From: Aselliscus stoliczkanus
Taxonomy: Eukaryota > Chordata > Mammalia > Chiroptera > Hipposideridae
DNA: 64,000 nucleotides
Assembly: GCA_033961575.1 (NCBI GenBank)
Contig: CM066731.1
Coordinates: 128,767,001-128,831,000, forward strand
Direction of reading: 5' to 3'
The first letter of the stretch is position 1, and each line of letters begins with the position of its first letter. Shown one piece after another: positions 1 through 11,873 of the stretch. Made by a program: the position numbers and the translations under genes. A model generated the notes under the pieces. It saw only the letters and a program-made list of their open reading frames with translations. It had not been told where the DNA came from and did no database searches.

Positions 1-956
1 GAAAATCGATTCACACTTCAATTACTATCAATGGGCACACACAATAATTTAAACTGCTAATTTAATATTTACTAAAATATTATAAGTAAATGCTATTTTA
101 TTTATCTTAGTTTAGAGGTATAAATTCATTTCCACAAATTTGAAACTTTGTCCTCAAATAAACCTAATTAAGGATGAAAATTTTCTAAATATTTAAAAGC
201 AACACAGGTATTGAGAAAGTTCGAACTGCTTTTTAACAACAGTAGGTGATTCAAAACCTGTGTTCTGCAGTTCACTTTTATTAAAACAAATAGGCTAAAA
301 AATAATGATGTCTCCAGAGTGAAACCATATTGTTCACAGCTCAGTTATTACACCACCTTTCAAAAATAGGTTTATTATTTGTCACTGGGAGTAACTGTGA
401 AAGAAATATTTTTATTCCATCTCTCACATTGAAGAATTTACAAAAAGAAATCTTAGTGAAACAAACAATACTGCAAAAGTGGCATGTGTGACTGCTGGGA
501 AGAGGAAAAAAAAAATGATGAGATAGGTAAATAAAAGAAAAGAAAAAAACCCAAATTCTTATGTTTTCAAATTGAATAAGAGATGTTAAATCAAGAAAAT
601 GTCATGCTTATGTAAAAATAAATACCAGGAAAGAATTTCAACCCACTATCTTTAGAAATGTGGAATGTTAAACTGATACAAAAACAAACAAACAAAAAAC
701 CAGCACATCTAAGTTGCAGTGCTTTGGGAGTTTATTAAATTATTATTTTATCTGGTTACGTTTTTTTTGTCAGGGTATTAGCCATGCTGCGACTACAATG
801 ATTGCTGGGGGTTTGGGGTGAGGTTGAACCATGCAGAGCTGCAGTGTTGCAGACTATTAATCAGCTATCCCTAAGCCTTTACGTGAGAACACATGAATGA
901 TGGGCTCAGTGACTCAATTTGTTTCTGGTTATGGCTTGTCATTATAGGCTACCCAC
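1..956 (-). other. Sequence 3' of the last exon in the window: intron or 3' UTR
   Basis: This AT-rich sequence has no recognisable coding exon on the minus strand. I looked for the second half of the Ig domain (the Tyr-x-Cys-like strand F pattern) and did not see it. Several AATAAA hexamers occur in the transcript sense (complement of tttatt, for example 372-377 and 731-736), so a polyadenylated 3' UTR is possible if the read-through stop at 929-931 is used. Otherwise this is the start of the intron leading to the remaining Ig exon. Confidence 0.6.
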
Positions 957-1810
957 CATGTCAGTGTAGGCTCTGGAAATCCTGTCACTTCAACTTCCAA
1001 AGTCACTGGAGAACCTTCCACAACTGTTACATTAGACAGGAGCCTGGAGAAATGAGGTGCCTGGCCAGCTAGGCTGACCATGCTGTTCTTTGCCGACGTG
1101 CTTCTAATCTCTTCCTGGGAAACTATCTGCCTCTGATACGCCAGGCTGGGGCCTGACTGAAACCCGAGGCCCAAGACCGCGTCCTGGGAAGCATGCAGCC
1201 TATCTCGGGTTTTAGTGACATTCTCATCAACATGCATTTTCTCCTGTGTTTCTAACAAACTTTCCTGAGCCAGCGGGTGCTGCTGTAAAGCTCTCTCGAC
1301 ATGCACTTCACTCGACATGCTCTCTGGATGTTTAGCACTGATTTTGCGGATCCCAGGACACTTTTCCAGAAATCCACTGGGGGTTAGTGGGGGCTCAGCT
1401 TTGAACTGGGTAGAAGGCCTCTCAAAATGACTTGAAAATGTTTCTCTCTTATCGCTGCAAGTATCAGCAAAAGCAGGAGGTGGTGAAAGTACAGATTCCT
1501 GGGCCTCCCCTGGACCACTGGCCCCTGTCTGCATCCTGTAGCTGCTTCTGTGAAGGCTGAGGGAGGGGCTGGCAGGCTCTTCCACCTCCATGTCAGACAG
1601 TGTGAGGGGGGAGTCAGGGCTTCCTGGGAGTGGAGGCAAGGAGATGTCATCCGGCGAGATACACTCGTGTTCTTCTAAGAGCATGTCTGAGGGCAGGAGC
1701 AGGCCTTGGACACCACCCTCTCTGCCAGGGGACAGCTGCTTCAGGTCCTGTGGAAGCTGACTTCCTCCTGTTCCATCCGTGGCCAAAATATTGGCTACTA
1801 TAGCCTGCTC
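957..1810 (-). CDS. CCDC141: CCDC141 large C-terminal exon: Pro/Ser linker and start of Ig-like domain
   Basis: This exon has 854 coding bases (284 codons plus two bases), window residues 794-1077. It opens in phase 0 after the acceptor AG at 1811-1812, first residues EQAIVANIL. It then holds about 240 residues of low-complexity, probably disordered linker rich in Pro, Ser and Glu, including [12 protein letters not shown]. The last 35 or so residues (from [10 protein letters not shown] through [13 protein letters not shown] to TLTW) have the pattern of the first strands of an I-set immunoglobulin domain. No methionine start is needed: the exon is internal and the frame is open upstream to the acceptor. 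The donor is read as gtgggt (complement of 951-956), splitting the Trp codon TG|G. If it is not used, the frame runs on for nine codons to a TAA at 929-931. An in-frame alternative acceptor lies six bases in (exon end 1804). Confidence 0.93.
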
Positions 1811-2107
1811 CTTCCAAACAGAAAAGCCAAAGTTTTGAGTTAGTCACTGAATTTTCTTTCTTGAGGTCTCAAATGTAATTTGAGAGACAACTTGAGAAAA
1901 ACCTGCCGTGAGTTAAAGCTTGGGGTCCTGGCTCAAGCATTGCAGAACTTGAAACCATTTGTCTATTTAACCCGGGTACAGTCCCATCCCATGACTAAGG
2001 AACTGGTAAAGTGACCCCAGTGTCTGAGTGAAATCTGATCAACTTTGTGGAATGGAAGAGACAGTTCTAGATATCATATTTAATGAAGGAGTCAGACTGG
2101 ATAAATA

Positions 2108-2194
2108 TTGGGTTGTCGGAAAAGTCATGACGTCCTTTTTCTGTGTTTTTTTTTTTTGTTGCAAAAATGCATCATGACTTTTCTGATAACCTAA
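2108..2194. mobile_element. Mariner-type miniature inverted-repeat element, copy 1
   Basis: This 87-base element is flanked by TA on both sides. The left end ttgggttgtcggaaaagtca pairs with the complement of the right end tgacttttctgataaccta. Only a T-rich loop and ttgcaaaaatgcatcatg lie between, so it has no coding capacity. TA target and inverted ends are the hallmark of Tc1/mariner transposition. Confidence 0.8.
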
Positions 2195-2386
2195 TATCTT
2201 TTCAAGTCATAATGTAAGGAGTCTCCTTCCACCAATGAATTCTGCTTTGGTATAAACTTTGGTCTACATTCCATGTAAACACAATCCCTAAATGTACACT
2301 CAAAACCTATATAATTTTATGAACTAATGCAACCCCCAATAAATTTAATAAAATTAAAAAAAAAATTAAACCTAAAAAAACTATCA

Positions 2387-2857
2387 GGCTGGCCGAGTGG
2401 TGCGTTGGTTAGGGGCTGGCTTGGGATACCAGCTCTGAGCAGCAGGACCCCGGCTGGTATCTCACATCTGAGGGCCAGTTACACTGCCCTCTACAGCTAA
2501 GATGGTGAACAACAGCTCTATCTTGTTGTCTCAATAGCTAAGATGGCCGGCTATGGTGTGGGCTGCAGCCTCTGCTGCAGTGGGCTGCCATGAGCTACTG
2601 TGAGTGGCTGGCAGACAGCACGAGCTGCCAAGAGCTGCTGTGAGCGGTCATCCTGAGGCCGGCAACCGATCTGCCTCACCCAGGAAGAGTGCAATGATGA
2701 TAACAACATGAGCCAGTGAAGCAATGTCCTTCACAACTAGACTGAAGAACAAAAGGACAGCAACTTGTCTGTTTCCCTTCTCTGGTTCCCAATGCTGTTC
2801 CCCTCCCCCAATTCACCAATAGAACCTTTGAAAAACCAACCAAACAAACAAAAAAAC
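2387..2857 (+). mobile_element. Full-length tRNA-derived SINE with long body
   Basis: The head ggctggccgagtggtgcgtt with a ggctggc...gccag stem is tRNA-like and matches the shorter copies at 27244, 31243, 33092 and 42181. This copy continues for another 350 bases (ctgccctctacagctaagat to gacagcaacttg and a C/T-rich segment) and ends in an A-rich tail. Near-identical aaaaaactat-ag duplications flank it (about 2374-2386 and 2858-2871). It is probably the full form of the family. Confidence 0.75.
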
Positions 2858-2944
2858 AAAAAAACTATGAGAGGCTCCCTTGTTAGGTGATCCCTCATAC
2901 TCTGCTAGAATAACCTCTCTCCTTTTTTAGGCAAGTCATTCTTT

Positions 2945-3212
2945 TCATTTTGTTTTATTTTTTATTGTGCTGACATATACATAACATGCAATTTACAATT
3001 TTAACCATTTTTAAGTGCACAGGTGAGTGGCATGGCAGTAAGTACATTCAGCAGGTTGTGCATCATCACCACCAGACTTCTCCAGAACATTTTCATCTTT
3101 GTACAGTGAAATTTGGTACCCTTTAAATACTGACACTCAATTTTCCCTCCCCTCAGTTCCTTCTGCTTTCTGTCTCTGTGAGTTTGAAGACTCTTGGTAC
3201 TTCACAGAGAGA
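2945..3212. mobile_element. Old L1 fragment
   Basis: Phrases such as accatttttaagtgcacagg, gtgcatcatcaccaccagac and ctgtctctgtgagtttgaag match the same L1 segment seen at 35985-36355. The orientation matches that copy. Confidence 0.6.
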
Positions 3213-3956
3213 AAGCTATTTTTAATGACTGGTTTTATTTTCTTAAAGCCCCATGGTTTTATTCTCACATTGACAAAACATTCACTGAGCACCTATATAC
3301 TAGGTAGTGTTATAGGCATTGGAGAGTTGAAATAGTGAGTGGAAATAAACCCAGTCTCTGCCCTCATGGAGATGATAGCTCAGTGAGGAATGTAGGTCAT
3401 GCCAGGAGACTGTGGCCACCAATACATGGCCTCCTCCTCTAGCATTTCTCCCCTCTAATTCATGTCCATCTCCTGTTTAAGAAGAGGCTCAAATACACCC
3501 TCTGGCACAGGCTCACAAGAGCATAGAGCCTGAAATGGATCTCATTTACCCCAAATGGCTTGTTTTACATCTACTTCTTTCTTTGCCTTTCCTCCATATT
3601 TGGGGTGCATTTTTTGCTTAATGAACCATCCCCGGTTTTCATCCCATTGCTATAGCTTGCACACAAGAAAGCTATGTCTTGCCTTGACTTCGAGTTCTTT
3701 GTTTTAGCACATAGTCCTGCTCCTGACATACTTTATAAGTGATTTTTGAGAAATAAATGTGTTTTTAGGTTGAAGATTAGAAGTAAAAACACAACAGTGA
3801 TCCTTCTACTATCCCACAGGTATAATTTATTTTCAGAGAAAGCATAAGCCCAGCTTAGAGAATGTGGTTTCCTTCAATCATTGAATAGAAGTTTCAATTC
3901 TGGATCTGCAAGCCAGAAGTTTTTAAAAGTCCCTCTCATTAAAAATAAATAAAGTA

Positions 3957-3993
3957 ATTAATTAAATTAAATTAAATTAAATTAAATTAAATA
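3957..3993. repeat. (AAATT)n short tandem repeat
   Basis: About seven units of aaatt follow an A-rich run. Confidence 0.85.
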
Positions 3994-5926
3994 AATACAT
4001 ATCTAGTAGGGAATGTCCCTCCTTCTTTTGGTTTTCCTACTAGCTTAGCTCTGCCTCTCATTTTTATCTCTTCCTAAAAGCAGAATATTTCTTTTCATAA
4101 GAAGTTTGGTCCAACTTCCTTTTCAGTCTAAAAATCTTTCCTGTGACATTCTGGCAGCCTCTGTTTGAATATTTTTCCTGAAAGGATGCTTTCTTTGAAA
4201 ATGATTTTATGTTTTATTTGTGTTAATATTTTCCTACATTTAGCAAAGAACCTGCCTTCCCTCAGTACACACCAGTGCACCTGAACGGCCTCCTGGAGGA
4301 ACATAGAAGATGCACAACTTCCCTCATGCTGTAACAGCCCTTTGACTATTAGGACAATTGGTCCCACAGCCACTCAGTCTCTATCTTTGTACTAACCCCT
4401 CCCCTCCTCCCCCCCAAGATCTTCTTCTGCCTTGACTCCTGGAACTTTCAAAATCCTGGTCACCTTTGGGGAGGTCCCACTCCTACTGGGCTATACGCTG
4501 CTTCATAGGATAGCAGGGACATGTGTTGCTCTAAGGGTCATGCAGGGGCAGGCGACTCCTTAATGACTTCTTTGGGTAACTTATGTCTCTCTAGAGAAGA
4601 ATAATATTTAAAAATTGTCTTAAATTTTTCAAAGCTTAGGAGAGAAACTTGAATAAAAATTCAGGCTAGTCTCCCTACACCTCAGTCCCTCCTGGGGAGA
4701 AATTGACTTATTTCATTCTGTGTTTGGAAGAAGAGACTGAGCATGGTCAGATCTGTCCCTCTGAAGCCTGCTTCCTTCCACTAAGTCTTCCTTCCACTAA
4801 GTGGGTGCATTCGCAATGGCTCTCAAGCATGAGAAACCCCTGGATAGGTAGCCTATGGCTGCCCAGCTGTGCTCCCAAGTGGCGGGGTAGACAGTCTATC
4901 TATTATATTAATTAATCAGAGATGAAGTTCTGGGAAACCCACTAGATAAGTTTGAGTCACATCCTGCAATCCAGCCTTTACTAGGTTACTAATTTCTGAT
5001 TCCTGTGTGTCACTTTCAGATGGTGCCAAACTCAAGAAGGGAATCCAAGGGTATTATTTTTCACTCCTTACAATTCCTAAAGTAGGAAAACACCTTCCAC
5101 AGAAAATACCACTACCAGATATCTTCTACTAACGGTAAGAGGAAGAGAGTTTTCGCAAATCTCCTTTAAAAAAAACTTTTCAACTTACTAGTGTTCTCCC
5201 CTAAATATTGTCTATTTCCAGGATTTATTTACTTTCCAGATGGGAAGTAATCAGTGGAATCATCATTTTCCTGACCTATATATGACATGTTTTTACTAAA
5301 GTAATTGTGTTAGATCATTTTTTTGTTTTCATGAGAACCACATGAACTGCTGATTCATACTGAGTTTCTAATCACGTAAAATTTCTTACTTCCTCTGTCC
5401 ATTAATATCACTGATAACGTTGAGCACTACAGAGTTTAGGACAGAGCCAGATGTCTCCCCAAGGCAAGGTAACTGTCTTCCAGGCTGACACACTGATACA
5501 CTACTTAACATTCTCGAGTACAATTATGATCCAACCAAACTCCCACTCAGTTCACATTTCTCCATTGACTTTCAGAGCGATATTAAGAGTGTGTTTATCA
5601 AATGACTTCCTGGAACCATCATACATTTTGCCTATGGAACTAACTAAAACTGCCTATTAAATAATAATCCCAGAAAGCAAAATAAAGTGAGTTTAATATA
5701 AGTTTTTCTGAGTAAGAAATGGCACTTTTGCCTTTGTTGCCAAATACAAATAAATTTTTAGTTTTTAAGTCATATAGAATTTTACAAAAATTCCTTTTAA
5801 AACTCACTGCACTATACTTTCTGGGTTTACTAGTTTTCCTTTATGAAAATGGTTCCCAAATAGTCACAAATAATAGCTATTTTTTCACATTTCCCCACCA
5901 TGAAACCATTTTTGCTATTAGTAGAA

Positions 5927-5963
5927 GTGTGTGTGTGTGTGTGTGTGTGTTTGTGTGTGTGTT
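5927..5963. repeat. (GT)n microsatellite
   Basis: A dinucleotide GT array with one tt interruption. Confidence 0.95.
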
Positions 5964-6989
5964 TAGATAAAGGTAAATAAATCTACATATCTCAGCACAG
6001 ACAAAGCACATTTGCATCAGTTTGATGAGTTCTGGCAAAATGGTTGGGACACTGATATAATTCACCATACACAGCTCACTCTAATATGTTTCTCTTATAG
6101 CCTTAGTTATTATCTTTTTTTGTTGATTCCTTTTTCTTTTCCTACCTTCTGAATATAATAAATGATATGTGATCTTGTATTTAAGTTCTCTAATTTTCTC
6201 TACATACTTTCCCCCTCAAAAATCTCACTCACTTTCACATCTAATGATCCAGTTAATTTTTAATTAATTCTGAATCTAAAGCCTCAGATCTTAACTCAGT
6301 CAGGGTTTCTAAACTTTCATTTCCACTGATGGGCATAATCACCTGGATTTATAACCATTGCCATGTAGGTAAACAAAATGAGTGTCTGGAAGAGAGAATA
6401 TAACGATACACTCCATCCATCGAATTAAGTGTGTAGCACCAGTCCTCAAAGTACATAGAGTGGGGATCCAGCTATGTGGTAAATTTAAGGGAACATCTCA
6501 AGACTTTACCATCCAAAATATCTCAATAGATAGTCTTATCATGAGATAAATAAAATTAAATGAAGGTAAGTAAGAAGCAAGGAAATAAAGATATTGAACA
6601 TAGGACTCAATCTTTCAAAAGCATTTCTGGGAATTTGGAAGGGGCTTTGGACAGCCAACTGGTGACTTGGCACCTTTGGGCACTTGGAGTGGACAAGGTA
6701 AAAATAAAGAACAGAAGGTGGGGGAAAACACTGTCTTCTTCCCAACTTTTTCCAAAGCAAATGTCTCAAAAGCACATCTTCAGCCACCTACAGAGTGATC
6801 CGGATTAGAGGAGGGCCCAGAGACTGTCCTCCCCCAGTTTGATAAGAACACACCACTGACTTGTTTGGTATAAAAGTACTTCCACGCTATTGCTTTATTA
6901 ATCATTATGTAAACAGATGAACACAAAGAGGGGCGGCAAGTTTTGGCGTGCGAATCTATAATGTCATTACAAAACCAAGGGAGCTTTCA

Positions 6990-7170
6990 TTCGGTCTTGT
7001 AGAAAAAGTTACATGGCTGAAATTCAGGAGAACTGGGCTGCCTGCCCAGCTCTGACACTACTTTCTGTGAATTTTGGACGGCAAAACATTTAATTTCTTT
7101 TGGCCTCAGTTTCCTCAACTGTAAAATGAGATTTGATCCAGTGATTGTTAAATACCTTCTAGTGCTAGAA
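6990..7170 (+). mobile_element. MIR SINE fragment
   Basis: The core and tail of MIR are visible: a diverged version of the gacctt...caagttac segment, then ggcctcagtttcctcaactg taaaatgag. Old and diverged. Confidence 0.7.
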
Positions 7171-8049
7171 TTCTCTAACTCTCACTGTTGGCATTGCAAG
7201 CCTTCATCTTCTACCAAATAGTTTTGTGACTTTAGGCAAGTTTCTTAATACTCTGTGCCTCCATTTAACCTTAGGAGTTTTCACACATTACTGTGATTTA
7301 GCTTCCGTCCTCATTTTGGGGATAAAACACCATTACTAATGAGCATTCCATTTACTGAATTGCCTAATTCCACCTGCTCCATTTTGGGGTCAGAAAAATG
7401 AGAAGCACAATCTCCAGGAGAAAATACTGTGACTAATACATTCTTGTAATAATTTGGTGGAATTGTTTTTTCTGACTTAAATCACTTTCCGAGGAAGATC
7501 AACACGATTTAAGGACATCAGACTTGAACTTAACTGATTCGGGACAAGCTTTTTACATGGTGCTTCTTGCTATCTGCCCACATGATGTTTTTGGGAATCA
7601 TTATACCTGACCTATAATACAAATGATAGAGACAATCAGAGAATAAATGTGACTGAGCTATTTAAAAGTGATGATTACTGCTGCCCTTTCATTTTGCTCT
7701 CTGTACACATTGTACCAGAGTGTATATGTAAGACTATGTCAATGAGAGTTCTTGACAGCTATAATTGTGAATCTTCACTTTTATCCTTAATAACTGATGA
7801 TTTATCATATCTTTTAATTTATATTGAAATAAAAATTATTTCTCAATAAAAGGAAATCATTTTTTAAATTTTTATTTAAAGGAATGTTTCTCTAATTTTT
7901 CTTCTAAGAAAAATAAATAAAAACAAGAAGAATCCTTTTTACTAAGTATAATTGAGTGTGTTTGCTTTGGTAGCAAAACTTTCATTTCCAGTCTCAGTAA
8001 ATATATATGGTTGACAATGTAGAAAAATGTGCAGAGTTAAAATAATAAT

Positions 8050-8309
8050 AATAATAATGGAAAGGAAAAAAAATAAAACAGGGGTAGCAATATGTATGCC
8101 AGACAAAGTAGACTTTAAAACAAAGGCTATAACAAGAGACAAAGAAGGACCCAGTAATCCCACCTCTGGGAATTTATCTGAAGAAACCCAAAACACTACC
8201 TCGAAGGGTCATGTGAATCCATATATTCATTGCAGCATTATTTACAATAGCCAAGATTTGGAGGCAGTGTGGGTGTCCATCAATGGATAATGATGAATAA
8301 AAAAGATGT

Positions 8310-8367
<58 letters not shown>

Positions 8368-8850
8368 TATTACTCAGCCATAAAAAAGAATGAAATTTTC
8401 CATCTGCAACAAAATGGATGGAACTAGAGGGTATCATTCATACTGGGTAGACTAAGTGAGACAGAGTAAGACAAATGTCATATGATCTCACTTATATGTG
8501 GAATCTGGAGAACAGGATAAACAAAGAAACACAACAGAAACAAACTCAGATACAGAGAACAAACCGATGGTTGCCAGATGGGAGCGGGAGTTGGAGGTTG
8601 GGTGAAAAAGGTGAAGGGATTAAGGAGTAAAAATTGGTAGATACAAAATAGTTATAGGGATGTAAATTATAGCATAAGGAATATAGTCAATAATATTGTA
8701 ATAACTGTGTATGGTGTCAAATGGGTGCTAGATTTATTGGGGTCATTACTTTCTAAGGTATAAATGTCTAATCATTATGTTGTATACCTGAAACTAATAT
8801 AATATTGTAGATCAACTGTAACTGAACAATTAAAAAGAAATTAAAAACTA
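8050..8850 (+). mobile_element. L1 3' end (ORF2 tail and 3' UTR)
   Basis: The ORF2 end is recognisable (agtaatcccacctctgggaa, caatagccaagatttggagg, actcagccataaaaaagaat, caaaatggatggaactagag). It is followed by the 3' UTR (catatgatctcacttatatg to gttgtatacctgaaact). A (CA)n expansion at 8314-8366 interrupts it where L1 normally has a short spacer. It runs antisense to CCDC141 and is 5'-truncated with no intact ORF. Confidence 0.88.
8314..8366. repeat. (CA)n microsatellite inside L1
   Basis: About 26 uninterrupted CA units. Confidence 0.97.
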
Positions 8851-8854
8851 AAAA

Positions 8855-9710
8855 ACACTTTAAAAACTCAGCAGTAAGAAAACCAATACTTCAATTTAAA
8901 AATGGATGCAAGACATCTCACCAAACACAATATATGGATAGCAAATATACATATGAAAAGATGCTCCACCCTGTTTGTCATTAGGGAATTGTGAATTAAA
9001 ACAACAAAGAGATATTCTTATGCATCTATCAGAATGGTGAAAATCTAAAGAGCTGGCAATACCAAGTTCTTGTGAGGATGCAGAGCAATAGAAAAGTCTC
9101 ATTAATTGCTGGTGGGAATGCAAAATTGCATATCTTCTTTGGAAAGGAGTTTGGCAGTCTTACAAAATTAAACATAGCCTTTCCATACAATCCTAGGTAA
9201 CCCAACTAATTTAAACAATTTATTATCCAGACCTGCACATGGATATTCATAGCAGCTTTATGTATAATTGTTAAAAACTTAAAACAACTAAGATTTCCTT
9301 CAATGGATTAGATAATGGATAATGAATAAACCAAATGTGACACATATATGATAAAATATTCATAAATTAAGAAATGAATGAGCAAGCCACAAAAAGACAT
9401 TAATGAATCTTAAATTCATGCTACATTGTGAGAAAGATCAGTCTTAAAAAGCTAGATACTTTATGATTCCAGTTAAATAATATTTTGGAAAAGGTTAAAA
9501 ACCAGAGGGCCGAAAGATCAGCGATTGCCGTAAGTTCTGTGTTGGGGAGCACTGCGCAGGTCAACCAAATAGAATTTTAATAGAGTAGAGTGAAATTATT
9601 CTGTATAGTACTATATTGGTGAACTCAAGACACTAAGCATTTGTCAAAATGCTTAGAGTGCATAGAAGTTTACAGCAAAAAATGCAAACCTTAACATATA
9701 CAACTTGAAA
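8855..9710 (+). mobile_element. Older L1 3' end
   Basis: A second, more diverged ORF2 tail lies right behind the younger one: attagggaattgtgaattaa, ggtgggaatgcaaaattgca and gatattcatagcagctttat are L1 landmarks. It is old, with many substitutions. Confidence 0.75.
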
Positions 9711-10124
9711 AAAAATTCATATATGTCCAAATGCAAAGAGTGTAACAAAATAATTGAAAAGCAAATCTGACATTTTTTGTCACCTGAAAATATCATTTGT
9801 TTTACCTTCTGTCTTGAAGATAGTTTTGGTCAGTCCACAATTTTAGATTGATTGAAATTTCTCAACATCATCTTTTGATTTTCACCAGAATACTGAGAAT
9901 TATATTATCAGCCTAATTATCTGTATTTGGTACATAACCTGTCCTTATTGTTGAACGTTAAAATAACTTTTTTTACTGGTTTCTGAATTTTTGAGTAATT
10001 ATACATTGCTAATATTAAAGATTATTTCTCTAACTGTAAAATAATATGACGTTGGATTTAGTATCACTTACAAACTTAGTTGAGAAGCCGTGATATATTT
10101 TATGACATTCTTTATTATTTCTAC

Positions 10125-10350
10125 TAGTAGGTCTCAACAAAGGGCGATTTTTCTCTCCTGGAGACATTTGGCAACTTCTAGAGACATGTTTTGGTTGTCA
10201 GGACAGGATGGGGGGCTGCTACTGGCATCTACTGAATAGAGGTCAGGAAATTCTGCTGAACATTCTACAATGCAGAGGACAGCACCCCCACACAGCAAAG
10301 TGTTTTCTGGGCCAAAATGTCAACAGTGCTGAGGTTGTAAAACCCTGATT
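10125..10350. mobile_element. MER5-like hAT element
   Basis: The ends ggtctcaac and gaggttgtaaaaccctga are diverged inverted repeats. The middle (ctactggcatctactgaata, then cattctacaatgcagaggac) matches the MER5A-type non-autonomous hAT-Charlie element. Confidence 0.75.
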
Positions 10351-11466
10351 TAGATCAGAGTAACCGAAGACCATATGATAGAAGACTACAGTCCAACAAG
10401 ATGACCAAGGTTTGGTAGCTTCCCTTGCCTCAGGGAAGAATCAGGGTTTAAGTACCTCAACATCATCTGACAAAAAAAGTCAATTTGCTTAATGATTCTT
10501 GCTGTCTGGTGGTTATACAATTGAACTAGATCTTTACATATATTTAAAGTACTGGCTTCAAGGCAAGATAACTATTCCTCCGTGAAATAACTGTACAACA
10601 ACAAGGAAAATTTTTTCTTTTCTTACGCCTCAGGTCACATGAAGTATATTTTATTAATTTGGGGCAGTTGAGAATGGCGTTGATTTGGCTTGTTCTTTGA
10701 ATTCCCTGGTTGAGGGAGACGTTAACTTGGCAAAGCAGAAAGCCAAGAGCTAATTATAGTCCAGCAGCTTTGAATAGAGAATGTGCAACTGATGCTGAAA
10801 ATCCATAATGATGTGATTGAAATGATACTTTTGAGAACATTTGAATTTTTTACTACTTGCAGTTTTTGCTGCATGTTTAATTTATCTGTAATGCATAGAT
10901 TTTAAAGCAATTTAAACATTTCTCTAAATACTTTAGTATTTATATTTTGGTTTGATTCTATATTTTAGTGCCTGGAAATATCTTAAAGGTAGATTCTATG
11001 GGACAAGATACACTCTAATCTCATGTATCAAGGTTTTCTAATGGGTAGTGTAAAACAACAAAATCATAGCTTGGTGGTATGATAAAGAGAGAGAAGTAAG
11101 ATCTGAAGTTGGGTTTGAATGTAAAAGGACAATGGGAAAGGCAGCTAGAAATGGGAGAAGTAGAAGTAGTTTGAGGTGACAGTATGGTGTTTGAATGGCT
11201 GTCCCAATGTCACTGTGAAATGCTGCATTTCCAGTATTCCTTAGGAGGGGCTCAGAGGGAAATATCATAGGGCAGGAGAACTAAGTAAGTGGTAGAAATG
11301 CAGTAAGAGGTGAGTCTCTCATAGTGCATTCACATTGGGATATTTCATTCAGATAGATAAGAAGGCTTCAATTCACCTTTTTTTTTTTTTTGTTTTTGCA
11401 ATGCTTGAATGACTCTAACCTCAAAACAAAAGTAATGAATAGTTGAAGTTACATAGTTTTCTTTAC

Positions 11467-11583
11467 CTTATTCATTTCTTCATTGAATATTGTCTGCTTA
11501 TTTCTCACTGGTTCTTTCAGCAGGTCAATGCAATCATCGTAGAAGTCTTCCAAATTCAGATTCATCTTTAAAATGTCTCCCTG
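11467..11583 (-). CDS. CCDC141: CCDC141 exon, distal rod, 39 codons
   Basis: This is a 117-base exon, phase 0 at both ends, window residues 755-793. The translation begins QGDILKMNLNLEDFYDDC and ends in EEMNK. It is acidic and helical and links the last coiled-coil segment to the disordered C-terminal linker. The donor is gtaaag (complement of 11461-11466). The acceptor is a tandem tacagcag, so the first Gln codon can be included (end 11583) or skipped (end 11580) without a frame change. Confidence 0.92.
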
Positions 11584-11802
11584 CTGTACAAAGTGATGGT
11601 TAGTGAAAACCTAGACCAGAAAAATTGGAGAAACAGTGCCATGCAATAACCACTTGGGAAAAAAACACAGGTCACTTGCAACCTTTCAGTAAATGTATTC
11701 CACAAGACATTGATGTACTCCCATGATGTAATTTATGACATTCACCCTCCAAGTTCACAGGTTCCCTCTTACCTGACTCCTTTGATAAAGTTCATTGCCA
11801 GT

Positions 11803-11873
11803 AACCAACCAACCAACCAACCAACCAACCAACCAACCAACCAACCAACGAACCAACGAACCAACCAACCAAC
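11803..11873. repeat. (CCAA)n tetranucleotide array
   Basis: About 17 ccaa/aacc units with two g substitutions. Confidence 0.95.

Larger units (their letters stand above)
1811..11466 (-). other. CCDC141 intron, 9.7 kb
   Basis: The intron holds a mariner-type miniature element (2108-2194), a long SINE (2387-2857), L1 fragments (2945-3212 and 8050-9710), a MIR (about 6990-7170), a MER5-like element (10125-10350) and several microsatellites. The stretches 3400-6900 and 10360-11460 show no gene and no repeat I can name with confidence. Confidence 0.8.

Noticed and set aside
1384..1847. Two minus-strand frames overlapping the large exon
   Set aside because: They are out-of-frame shadows of the CCDC141 coding frame.
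11803..11873. CRISPR-like direct repeats
   Set aside because: It is a simple (CCAA)n microsatellite without spacers, in a mammalian intron.
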